NCBI GenBank assembly: GCA_903910495.1
Contig: CAIVZW010000048.1
Span: 1 to 18,006, forward strand
Source of the DNA: an uncultured beta proteobacterium
GTDB lineage: Bacteria > Pseudomonadota > Gammaproteobacteria > Burkholderiales > Rhodocyclaceae
Length of the DNA: 18,006 nucleotides
Reading direction: 5' to 3'
Below the pieces are notes generated by a model. It did no database searches. It was not told the DNA's origin and saw only the letters and a program-made list of their open reading frames with translations. Positions 1-10,017 of this stretch are shown here, in pieces. The position numbers were made by a program, and so were the translations under genes. Every line of letters starts with the position of its first letter. The stretch's first letter is position 1.

Positions 1-57
1 ACGCCTTGCGGCGCGGGATTTTGAGTCCCGTGCGTCTACCGATTCCGCCATCGGGGC
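1..57 (-). tRNA. tRNA-Leu(CAA), partial (3' part outside window)
   Basis: Read on the minus strand, the sequence starts with the acceptor 5' arm GCCCCGA (57 to 51), then a D-arm of the GGCGGAATCGGTAGACGC type. An anticodon stem GGGA/TCCC follows, with the 7-base loop CTCAAAA (25 to 19), giving anticodon CAA at 23-21. A GC-rich long variable arm begins after it, as expected for a class II leucine tRNA. The window edge cuts the gene in the variable arm, so the T-arm and 3' acceptor strand are not visible. It decodes UUG. It is transcribed away from queA. The anticodon lacks G34, so it is not a substrate of the neighbouring queuosine enzymes. Confidence 0.9.
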
Positions 58-90
58 AACTGGTTCGCATGAGACGAACCGAAGGAGGCC

Positions 91-121
91 GAATTATCCT
101 CGATTCAAGGCAAACCGACAA
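91..121 (-). promoter_or_regulatory. possible promoter of tRNA-Leu
   Basis: On the minus strand a -10-like TAATTC (96 to 91) lies 34 bases upstream of the mature tRNA 5' end. It is followed by a GC-rich stretch (GGCCTCC), similar to the discriminators of stringently controlled stable-RNA promoters. The -35 match is poor: TTGTCG at a long 19-base spacing. This is a weak prediction. Confidence 0.25.
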
Positions 122-123
122 GT

Positions 124-159
124 CACTGTTACCTCCACTGTTACCTCCACTGTTACCTC
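124..159 (+). repeat. three perfect tandem copies of a 12-bp unit
   Basis: The unit CACTGTTACCTC occurs at 124-135, 136-147 and 148-159 without mismatch. It lies in the 136-base region between the divergent tRNA-Leu and queA genes, upstream of both. The 12-base period is close to one helical turn, so the copies would face the same side of the DNA. It could be a protein-binding array or only replication slippage; the sequence does not decide. Confidence 0.9.
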
Positions 160-193
160 AACCATCGCTACGACCACCCGCTAATTTTCCCGC

Positions 194-2348
<2,155 letters not shown>

Positions 2349-2405
2349 CTCGCTAATTTTCCGAAGAATTTCTGTTTCATCCCGTTTTTACCCAAGGAGA
2401 CTAAT

Positions 2406-2732
2406 GTGCTGATCAGCAACGCCTATGCTCAAACCGCCGCCGCTGCAGGCCCGATGGACAGTGTCATGCAATTCCTGCCGATCATTCTGATGTTCGTCGT
2501 ACTCTACTTCCTGATGATCCGGCCGCAGATGAAAAAGGCCAAGGAACACAAGTCGCTCATTGAAGCACTGGGCAAGGGTGATGAAGTCATCACCTCGGGG
2601 GGTATTGCCGGCCGCATCACCAAGGTCAGCGATGACTTCGTGACTGTCGCCATTGCCGAAAATGTCGAGATACAGATCCAGAAACCGGCCATTGCAGTGG
2701 TTCTGCCCAAAGGCACGCTGAAATCCCTGTGA
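2406..2732 (+). CDS. yajC: Sec translocon accessory protein YajC
   Basis: YajC is a small inner-membrane partner of SecD and SecF in the holotranslocon. The 108-residue product opens MLISNAYAQ, typical of the family. One membrane helix follows (about residues 19-37, MQFLPIILMFVVLYFLMIRP), then a charged cytoplasmic domain with RPQMKKAKEHKSLIEAL and GDEVITSGGIAGRI. The start is GTG at 2406, preceded by AAGGAGA (2394-2400) at 5-base spacing. An ATG at 2404 overlaps this GTG but reads ATG-TGC-TGA and stops at once, so it cannot encode YajC. The gene lies 57 bases after tgt and 93 bases before secD, the usual order in proteobacteria. Confidence 0.95.
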   Translation: MLISNAYAQTAAAAGPMDSVMQFLPIILMFVVLYFLMIRPQMKKAKEHKSLIEALGKGDEVITSGGIAGRITKVSDDFVTVAIAENVEIQIQKPAIAVVLPKGTLKSL

Positions 2733-2740
2733 TGCGCCAC

Positions 2741-2820
2741 GAGTGAGGGGTGAAGCGTCATACCCGACGCTTCGCTGCTTCACTTTCTGTACCACACGAC
2801 CCACTTTTCACTGCTCACTG
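2741..2820. repeat. nested inverted-repeat element between yajC and secD
   Basis: An outer imperfect inverted repeat (GAGTGAGGGGTGA at 2741-2753 against TCACTGCTCACTG at 2808-2820, 10 of 13 positions pairing) encloses a perfect 8-bp hairpin. The hairpin is GAAGCGTC (2752-2759) with GACGCTTC (2766-2773), a 6-base loop and two further closing pairs. No T-run follows, so it is not a classical terminator. Its right end is six bases from the secD start. It looks like an interspersed REP-type repeat (inference); copy number cannot be judged from one window. Confidence 0.55.
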
Positions 2821-2825
2821 CCCTC

Positions 2826-4700
2826 ATGAACCGCTATCCTCTCTGGAAATACATCATCGTCGCCTGCGCGCTGGTGATCGGCTTCATCTACACCCTGCCG
2901 AACTTCTTTGGCGAGTCGCCTGCCGTTCAGGTCTCCAGCGCCAAGGCCACGCTCAAGGTCGATACCAAGACGCTGGAACGTGTCGAGAGTACGCTGAAGG
3001 CAGCGGGGGTCGAAAGCAATGGAACCTTCCTCGATACCAATGGCGTCAAGGTTCGCCTCAAGGATACGGATACCCAGCTCAAGGCCAAGGATCTGATCGA
3101 AAAGCAGTTCAATCCGGACGCCGGCAACCCGCAGTACGTCATCGCCCTGAACCTGCTCTCCAGCTCGCCGCAATGGCTGACCAATCTGCATGCCCTGCCG
3201 ATGTATCTGGGCCTCGATTTGCGTGGCGGGGTGCACTTCCTGCTCCAGGTCGACATGAAAGGCGCCCTGACCAAGCGCCTTGATTCGATCAGCGCCGATC
3301 TGCGCAGCCTGATGCGCGACAAGAATGTCCGGCACGGGGGTATCAACCGGGAAAGCGAACGCATCGTCATCCGCTTCCGCGATGAGGAAACCCGCATCAA
3401 GGCCCGTACCACGCTGGACGACAATCAGCCGGACCTGCAACTCGCCGACCAGGGCGAGGGCAGCGAACTGAAGCTGGTCGCCACGCTGAAACCGACGGCG
3501 CTGAAGCGCATTCAGGAATTTGCCATCAAGCAGAACATGGGCACGCTGCATAACCGGATCAACGAACTCGGCGTTGCCGAGCCGGTCATCGCGCAACAGG
3601 GCGCCGACCGCATCGTGGTTCAGTTACCGGGCGTGCAGGATACGGCCAAGGCCAAGGACATTCTCGGCCGTACCGCGACGCTGGAAATCCGCATGGTCGA
3701 CGATACGCCGGGCTCACTCGAATCCGCGCAGACCGGCCAGGTGCCTTTCGGCACCGAACTCTACGTCGAGCGCGGCGGTCGGCCACTGCTGGTCAAGAAG
3801 CAGGTGGTATTGACCGGCGACCGGTTGACCGACGCCCAGCCCGGTTTCGACAATCAGACCCAGGAGCCGGCGGTACACCTCAGCCTGGACTCGGCGGGAT
3901 CGCGCATTTTCAAGGAAATCACGCGTGAGAACGTCGGCAAGCGCATGGCCATCCTGCTCATCGAAAAGGGCAAGGGCGAAGTGGTCACGGCACCGGTGAT
4001 CCGAACCGAGATCGGCGGCGGACGCGTGCAGATTTCCGGCAGCATGAGCACCATGGAAGCCAATGACACGGCGCTGCTGCTGCGTGCCGGTTCGCTCGCA
4101 GCGCCGATGGAGATCATCGAGGAACGCACCATCGGCCCGAGCCTTGGCGCTGAAAACATCACCAAGGGATTCCATTCGACGATGTGGGGTTTTGCCGCCA
4201 TCTCGGCTTTCATGATCTTTTACTACATGCTGTTCGGACTCGTTTCGGTCATTGCCCTGGCCGCCAACCTGCTTTTCCTGATTGCCCTGCTGTCAATGCT
4301 GCAGGCCACGCTGACCCTGCCGGGCATCGCCGCCATCGCGCTGGCGCTGGGCATGGCCATCGACTCCAACGTACTGATCAACGAGCGCATCCGCGAAGAG
4401 CTGCGTAACGGATCGACGCCGCAGGCGGCCATTAACACGGGTTACGAACGTGCTTTCGGCACCATTCTCGACTCCAACATAACCACCCTGATCGCCGGTA
4501 TTGCGCTGCTGATCTTCGGTTCCGGTCCGGTACGCGGCTTTGCCGTGGTGCACTGCCTGGGCATTCTGACCTCGCTGTTCTCCGCCGTGGTTGTCTCGCG
4601 AGCGATGGTCAACCTGATCTACGGCCGTCGCCGCAAGCTCGAATCGCTGGCCATCGGCCAGATCTGGAAACCGGGCAACAAAGTCGCTGCAGCCAAATAA
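2826..4700 (+). CDS. secD: protein translocase subunit SecD
   Basis: SecD is an RND-family membrane protein that works with SecF to pull exported proteins into the periplasm using the proton gradient. The 624-residue product is near the E. coli length of 615. It has an N-terminal membrane helix (about residues 9-27). The family motif LGLDLRGG (128-135) opens the large periplasmic P1 region. TIGPSLG (435-441) then leads into five C-terminal helices. Asp513 in GMAIDSNVLINERIREE sits at the position of the E. coli Asp519 used in proton transport. The ATG at 2826 gives the expected MNRYPLWKY N-terminus, but no Shine-Dalgarno sequence is seen because the preceding bases belong to an inverted-repeat element. 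SecF follows after 12 bases. Confidence 0.97.
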   Translation: MNRYPLWKYIIVACALVIGFIYTLPNFFGESPAVQVSSAKATLKVDTKTLERVESTLKAAGVESNGTFLDTNGVKVRLKDTDTQLKAKDLIEKQFNPDAGNPQYVIALNLLSSSPQWLTNLHALPMYLGLDLRGGVHFLLQVDMKGALTKRLDSISADLRSLMRDKNVRHGGINRESERIVIRFRDEETRIKARTTLDDNQPDLQLADQGEGSELKLVATLKPTALKRIQEFAIKQNMGTLHNRINELGVAEPVIAQQGADRIVVQLPGVQDTAKAKDILGRTATLEIRMVDDTPGSLESAQTGQVPFGTELYVERGGRPLLVKKQVVLTGDRLTDAQPGFDNQTQEPAVHLSLDSAGSRIFKEITRENVGKRMAILLIEKGKGEVVTAPVIRTEIGGGRVQISGSMSTMEANDTALLLRAGSLAAPMEIIEERTIGPSLGAENITKGFHSTMWGFAAISAFMIFYYMLFGLVSVIALAANLLFLIALLSMLQATLTLPGIAAIALALGMAIDSNVLINERIREELRNGSTPQAAINTGYERAFGTILDSNITTLIAGIALLIFGSGPVRGFAVVHCLGILTSLFSAVVVSRAMVNLIYGRRRKLESLAIGQIWKPGNKVAAAK

Positions 4701-4712
4701 GGACTGACGAAG

Positions 4713-5657
4713 ATGGAATTCTTCCGCATCAAAAAAGATATCCCGTTCATGCGCCATGCGCTGACCTTCAACATCATTTCGCTGGTCACCTTCCTGCTGG
4801 CGGTGTTCTTCCTGTTCCACCGCGGCCTGCACCTCTCGGTCGAGTTCACCGGCGGCACGCTGATCGAAGTCAACTACGCACAGGCCGCCAAGCTGGAACA
4901 GATTCGTGAGGGCTTGAGCAAAGCCGGCTATACCGATATCGCGGTGCAGAACTTCGGTTCCAGCCAGGACGTCATGATTCGGCTGCCGCTCAAGGCCGAG
5001 CAGAGTTCAGCCAAGATCGGCGAAGCGGTGATGAGCGCGCTTCACGCCGAAGCCCCGGGTGCGACCTTGCGCCGTGTCGAATTCGTCGGTCCGCAGGTCG
5101 GCAAGGAACTCGCCGAGAACGGCTCACTGGCTCTGCTGCTGGTTATCATTGGTATTGTCCTCTACCTGGCGATGCGCTTCGAGTGGCGCTTCTCGGTTTC
5201 GGCGATCATTGCCAATCTGCACGACATCGTGATCATTCTCGGATTCTTTGCCTTTTTCCAGTGGGAATTCTCTCTTTCGGTACTGGCAGCGGTGCTGGCT
5301 GTGCTCGGCTATTCGGTCAACGAATCGGTCATTGTCTTCGACCGTGTGCGTGAAACCTTCAAGAAGGTGCGCGGCCTGACAACGCCGCAAGTTCTCGATC
5401 ACGCGATTACCAGCACGATATCGCGGACCATCATCACGCACGGCTGTACGCAGCTGATGGTGCTCTCCATGCTGCTATTCGGCGGCGCGACCCTGTACTA
5501 CTTTGCTCTGGCGCTGACCATCGGCATCTGCTTCGGCATCTACTCTTCGGTTCTGGTCGCCAGCCCGCTGGTCATGTGGCTGGGTGTTTCACGTGAGCAC
5601 TTCATCAAACCGGTCAAGAAGATAGAGGGCGCCAACGAGGACGGTGCCGTCGTCTGA
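4713..5657 (+). CDS. secF: protein translocase subunit SecF
   Basis: SecF pairs with SecD to form the six-plus-six helix core of the SecDF proton-driven export motor. The 314-residue product is of normal length (E. coli 323). It shows an N-terminal helix (about residues 17-36) and the signature VEFTGGTLIEV (43-53). A periplasmic domain follows, then five helices starting with LALLLVIIGIVLYLAMRFEWRF. GYSVNESVIVFDRVRE is the counterpart of the conserved GYS-N-(D/E) motif of helix 4. AAGGA overlapping the secD stop serves as ribosome site for the ATG at 4713, so the two genes are probably translationally coupled. It is the last gene of the run; a strong hairpin terminator follows 43 bases later. 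Confidence 0.97.
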   Translation: MEFFRIKKDIPFMRHALTFNIISLVTFLLAVFFLFHRGLHLSVEFTGGTLIEVNYAQAAKLEQIREGLSKAGYTDIAVQNFGSSQDVMIRLPLKAEQSSAKIGEAVMSALHAEAPGATLRRVEFVGPQVGKELAENGSLALLLVIIGIVLYLAMRFEWRFSVSAIIANLHDIVIILGFFAFFQWEFSLSVLAAVLAVLGYSVNESVIVFDRVRETFKKVRGLTTPQVLDHAITSTISRTIITHGCTQLMVLSMLLFGGATLYYFALALTIGICFGIYSSVLVASPLVMWLGVSREHFIKPVKKIEGANEDGAVV

Positions 5658-5700
5658 ACGAACGGCATGAATCACTGTCGGACCCGATAGAATCATTTCA

Positions 5701-5733
5701 ACGGGCGCCTGATCGGCGCCCGTTGCCTTTTGT
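5701..5733 (+). terminator. intrinsic terminator after secF
   Basis: A perfect 9-bp GC-rich stem, ACGGGCGCC (5701-5709) with GGCGCCCGT (5715-5723), closes a 5-base loop and is followed by the T-rich tail TGCCTTTTGTT. It ends the queA-secF transcript. It lies immediately before the next gene, so that gene needs its own promoter or read-through. Confidence 0.85.
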
Positions 5734-5756
5734 TCCTAACTTTCGGGGAGAAGCAC

Positions 5757-6467
5757 ATGGACGTAAAGCGCATCAAGCTTTGGGATCTGCCAACGCGACT
5801 CTTTCACTGGTTGCTGGTCATCCTCATTGTCTCTGCCGTCGTCACCGGCAAGATTGGCGGAGGGGCCATCGAATGGCATGGCAAGATCGGTTTGGCCATC
5901 CTCGGTCTGATCGCTTTCCGCCTCGCATGGGGAATCATCGGCTCAAGCCATGCCCGCTTTGCCAGCTTTTTCCCTACACCGTCTTCCGTGCGCGCCTACC
6001 TGAGCGGGCAATGGCGTGGCGTCGGCCACAACCCGCTCGGAGCATTCTCCGTTTTCGGTTTGCTGGCGCTGATCGCCGCGCAACTCGGGAGCGGGGTTTT
6101 CAGCAATGACGACATCGCGTTCAGCGGCCCGTTATCCAGCCTCATCAGCAAGGCTTTGAGCGACAAACTGAGCGGCATACATGAATTCACGGTCAATATC
6201 CTGATTGCGCTGATCGTCCTGCATCTCGCCGCCATCGTGTTTTACGTCTATGTCAAAAAAGACAACCTGGTCAAGCCGATGCTTACGGGCTGGAAAGATA
6301 TCGAGCCGGCAAAGGGTGAAGCCGGTGAATCAGCCAAGGGCGGTGGCGCACTGGCTTTCATCGTCGCGCTGGCAATTGCACTGGCTGCAGTTTATGCCGG
6401 CTCAGGCGCATGGCTTCCCGCTCCACCACCTCCACCAGCAACAAGCACTTCAACACCAGCCTGGTAA
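5757..6467 (+). CDS. membrane b-type cytochrome (cytochrome b561 / Ni-hydrogenase b-subunit type)
   Basis: This is a predicted di-heme inner-membrane electron carrier that passes electrons between the quinone pool and a periplasmic cytochrome. The 236-residue product has four helices in its heme domain with candidate heme-ligand histidines. These are His17 (TRLFHWLL), His41 (EWHGKIG), His142 (GIHEFTVN) and His156 (VLHLAAIV). The motif KLWDLPTRLFHW is typical of the family. A fifth hydrophobic segment (about 198-217) follows a Lys/Glu/Gly-rich linker, and the protein ends in a Pro/Thr/Ser-rich tail (PAPPPPPATSTSTPAW). The ATG at 5757 is chosen because GGGGAG (5745-5750) precedes it; upstream in-frame TTG codons lie in the secF terminator. 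It converges with the cytochrome c' gene, its likely redox partner (inference). Confidence 0.88.
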   Translation: MDVKRIKLWDLPTRLFHWLLVILIVSAVVTGKIGGGAIEWHGKIGLAILGLIAFRLAWGIIGSSHARFASFFPTPSSVRAYLSGQWRGVGHNPLGAFSVFGLLALIAAQLGSGVFSNDDIAFSGPLSSLISKALSDKLSGIHEFTVNILIALIVLHLAAIVFYVYVKKDNLVKPMLTGWKDIEPAKGEAGESAKGGGALAFIVALAIALAAVYAGSGAWLPAPPPPPATSTSTPAW

Positions 6468-6497
6468 AACAAAGGCCGCCCCTTGGCGGCCTTTGTT
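6468..6497. terminator. bidirectional terminator between the two cytochrome genes
   Basis: A perfect 13-bp stem, AACAAAGGCCGCC (6468-6480) with GGCGGCCTTTGTT (6485-6497), closes a CCTT loop. The A/T-rich stem ends give a T-run on either strand, so one hairpin can end both convergent transcripts. It starts directly after the stop codon of the b-type cytochrome. Confidence 0.85.
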
Positions 6498-6512
6498 GCA
6501 TCTGCGGCAAAA

Positions 6513-6974
6513 TCAGTTCTTGCGGAACTCGTCGTGGCACCCCTTGCAGGCACCGCCGGTCTTGCCGAACTGGGCCTTGATCGCGGCCACATCGCCGGTC
6601 GCGGCAACTTTTGCCAATTCATTGGCTTCCCTGATGTAGTTGCCCGCCACTTCCTTGAGCTTGTCCTGATTCTGGGGCTGGAAGAACTCGGGCTTGACCC
6701 GGGTCTTCTGGTCGCCGACGTCATTTTCGGTGCCTGGAGCGAAGAGTGCGCCCATGCCCGAATTGGCCGTCGCCGCAACGACGTTGGCCGCCGCAATCAC
6801 CTGATCCTTGTTGAAGGTACCATCCAGGTTGGCCTTGATCTTGCCCATATTCCACGACATGAAGCTGTAGCCTGACTTGCGGATCTTGATCATCTCTTCC
6901 GGTTTCAGGGTTTGCTGGGCGAGAACCGATCCGGCAAAGCAGGCCAGCACAAGAACTGCAGCGATTTTCTTCAT
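6513..6974 (-). CDS. periplasmic cytochrome c' / c556-type protein
   Basis: This is a four-helix-bundle c-type cytochrome. The 153-residue product has a Sec signal peptide (MKKIAAVLVLACFAGSVLA, cleavage about residue 19/20). It carries the heme-binding motif CKGCH close to the C-terminus (Cys143, Cys146, His147), as is diagnostic for class II cytochromes. The N-terminal helix has FMSWNMGKIKANL, which resembles the c556/c' pattern. Members carry electrons or bind small gases such as NO; which applies here cannot be read from the sequence. The start has a good ribosome site, GGAGAGAG, seven bases or fewer upstream. It is transcribed toward the membrane b-type cytochrome and shares its terminator, an arrangement in which the membrane protein could reduce this one (inference). 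Confidence 0.92.
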   Translation of the reverse strand: MKKIAAVLVLACFAGSVLAQQTLKPEEMIKIRKSGYSFMSWNMGKIKANLDGTFNKDQVIAAANVVAATANSGMGALFAPGTENDVGDQKTRVKPEFFQPQNQDKLKEVAGNYIREANELAKVAATGDVAAIKAQFGKTGGACKGCHDEFRKN

Positions 6975-7118
6975 GAATCTCTCTCCGTTGTGGTTGATGA
7001 CACAGTGGTCAAACCATTATCCAGGGCAGAGCTACAGCCCATCGACAGCGGTTTGTATTAAATGCGCATAGTGACTACGAGAGCTTAGTCAACAAATAAC
7101 CACAATAAGTTTCAGGAT

Positions 7119-7439
7119 TCAAACGGCAAACACATGCTTGATGCGCAAGGTCTTTTTTTCTTCGATCAAGCCAAGCAGGCGGTCGATATTGGGATGTTTT
7201 CCCGGATGAGCGCGCGCCTCCTCGGCATGTTCGGCAAAGAGTTCAAGCCCTTTCCTCGCCGCATCCGGAGTTATTGCGCCGAAAGTCTGCGCCAGATGGT
7301 TATAGACGGCCAGCGACCCCTGACTGCCGGGCTTGTTCTCGATGGCCGCCAGTACCTTGCCCTCAGCATCGAGCAGATTGATCGCCGCCAGATGCGATAT
7401 TCCCGGCAGCTTCTTCAGATTTTCTGCAAATTGCGCCAC
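7119..7439 (-). CDS. small conserved protein, probably DUF2322 family
   Basis: The 106-residue product is cytoplasmic and soluble, without signal peptide, membrane helix or cysteines. It begins MAQFAENLKKLPGISHLAAINLLDAEGKVLAAIENKPGSQ. An acidic/helical middle follows (GLELFAEHAEEARAHPGKHPNIDRLLGLIEE) and it ends in RIKHVFAV. From memory this resembles DUF2322, a short uncharacterised family in betaproteobacteria. I cannot verify the assignment, and no function is known to me. The start is GTG at 7439, supported by AAGGAG about eight bases upstream. It lies 34 bases after purB on the same strand, so the two are probably co-transcribed. The remaining 144 bases to the cytochrome c' gene show no clear terminator. 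Confidence 0.7.
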   Translation of the reverse strand: MAQFAENLKKLPGISHLAAINLLDAEGKVLAAIENKPGSQGSLAVYNHLAQTFGAITPDAARKGLELFAEHAEEARAHPGKHPNIDRLLGLIEEKKTLRIKHVFAV

Positions 7440-7473
7440 GTTTCCAGCTCCTTGTTACTGTCGTTCTGACAAA

Positions 7474-8937
<1,464 letters not shown>

Positions 8938-8955
8938 TTAACGAACAGGATGCAG

Positions 8956-9564
8956 ATGAAGCTCATAGGATCATTGACCAGCCCCTACGTCCGCAAGGTA
9001 CGAGTGGTTCTGGCCGAGAAGAAAATCGATTACGAGTTCGAGCTGGATTCTCCAGTATCTCCCGAAACCATTGTCCCCGACTTCAACCCGCTGGGAAAGA
9101 TTCCAGTGCTGATCCTTGATGATTCCACGGTGCTGTTCGACTCGCGTGTCATCGTCGAATACATTGACAGCGTTGCCCCGAACAACAAGCTGATGCCTGA
9201 ATCCAACCGCGAGCGTGCCGAAGTCAAGCGCTGGGGTGCCGTTGCCGACGGCATCTGCGACGCCGCCGCACTGATCTTCGTCGAAAGAAAGCGTCCGCAA
9301 GTTCAGCAGAGCGCCGACTGGATCACCCGCCAGCAGGACAAGATCATCCGCGGCCTTGACTACATGTCAGCACAACTCGGTGAAGGCAACTGGTGCATGG
9401 GCACCCACTTCTCGCTGGCCGATGTTGGCGCGTGCTGTGCATTAGGCTATCTGGCCTTCCGCTTCCCCGAGATCAAGTGGAGCGAAAAGCACCCCAACCT
9501 CGCCCGCCTGTATGAAAAGATGATGTTGCGCGCGGCCTTTGCCGAAACCGTTCCGCAGGGCTGA
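8956..9564 (+). CDS. glutathione S-transferase family protein (YibF-like)
   Basis: The 202-residue product has the GST layout. The N-terminal thioredoxin-like domain (about residues 1-80) includes SPYVRKVRVVLAEK (9-22), NPLGKIPVLILDD with the cis-proline loop, and FDSRVIVEYID contributing to the glutathione site. The C-terminal part is an all-helical domain. Length and motifs resemble E. coli YibF (202 residues). Its natural substrate is not known, so conjugating activity is assumed from the family. Two in-frame ATGs exist, at 8950 and 8956. I prefer 8956 because AACAGG then lies at normal spacing and MKLIGSLTSP matches the family start. The gene has its own extended -10 promoter and its own terminator, so it is monocistronic. 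Confidence 0.92.
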   Translation: MKLIGSLTSPYVRKVRVVLAEKKIDYEFELDSPVSPETIVPDFNPLGKIPVLILDDSTVLFDSRVIVEYIDSVAPNNKLMPESNRERAEVKRWGAVADGICDAAALIFVERKRPQVQQSADWITRQQDKIIRGLDYMSAQLGEGNWCMGTHFSLADVGACCALGYLAFRFPEIKWSEKHPNLARLYEKMMLRAAFAETVPQG

Positions 9565-9589
9565 TTGGCCGCTGGCTCATGAACCTCCG

Positions 9590-9620
9590 AAAAGAGCCGC
9601 AGCGAGCGGCTCTTTTGTTT
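9590..9620 (+). terminator. intrinsic terminator after the glutathione S-transferase gene
   Basis: A perfect 11-bp stem, AAAAGAGCCGC (9590-9600) with GCGGCTCTTTT (9606-9616), closes a 5-base loop and is followed by GTTT. The T-run within the stem end and the tail make it a standard terminator. Confidence 0.88.
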
Positions 9621-10017
9621 GGGTATCCGGAATTGATTATTGAATTTCCGCATTCAGGGAATACTCCCGTTCGCAATCCTGAATAGGGTGTGGATTCATT
9701 GCGTCTGCATTTACAGCAGTCCATCAAGAAGACCCGCTTGCCCAACAACTGCGAATGAGTGTTGTTGTCTGTAAGCTGCCCAGTTGCTGACTTGAGCTAC
9801 CGGCGGGGGCGACCACCTCTGCCGTCATTGGAACGATCGATGGTTCAAAGGCCGGTGAGAGTGGAGCAGTCCCACAGTGCGGTCACCCATGAACAGCATG
9901 TCGGCCAATCAATTTGCCGCCGTTGATTCCTCGCACGCCATATAGCTGGTGAAAATTGATTACCGGACGCTGGCTAGAAACGGGCGAGACAATTTGTTTA
10001 TGTTTGAGTCGCTAACC
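9621..10017. other. gene-free stretch, possible mobile-element remnant
   Basis: About 400 bases carry no reading frame that I recognise on either strand, though the frame on the minus strand at 9473-9748 is open by chance. An ATCAATT-type motif occurs three times: AATTGATT at 9631-9638, AATCAATTT at 9907-9915 and its inverse AAATTGATT at 9953-9961. The last two have similar flanks (CGGCC and CCGGT). Repeated motifs of this kind are found at the ends of IS21-like elements, but I see no transposase, so this is only a suggestion. The stretch borders the AT-rich MFS gene. Confidence 0.3.

Noticed and set aside
1..57. Functional link of the tRNA gene to queA/tgt
   Set aside because: Queuosine is placed at G34 of GUN anticodons. 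This tRNA has CAA and is divergently transcribed, so proximity is probably incidental.
124..159. Short CRISPR-like array
   Set aside because: The 12-bp units are directly adjacent with no spacers, and no cas genes are present.
5688..5693. TAGAAT as -10 promoter of the b-type cytochrome
   Set aside because: No -35 is seen, and transcription would begin directly in the secF terminator hairpin. The promoter of this gene remains unidentified.
9473..9748. 91-residue open frame on the minus strand overlapping the GST 3' end
   Set aside because: It runs through the GST terminator hairpin and has no recognisable motif or ribosome site, so it is likely open by chance.
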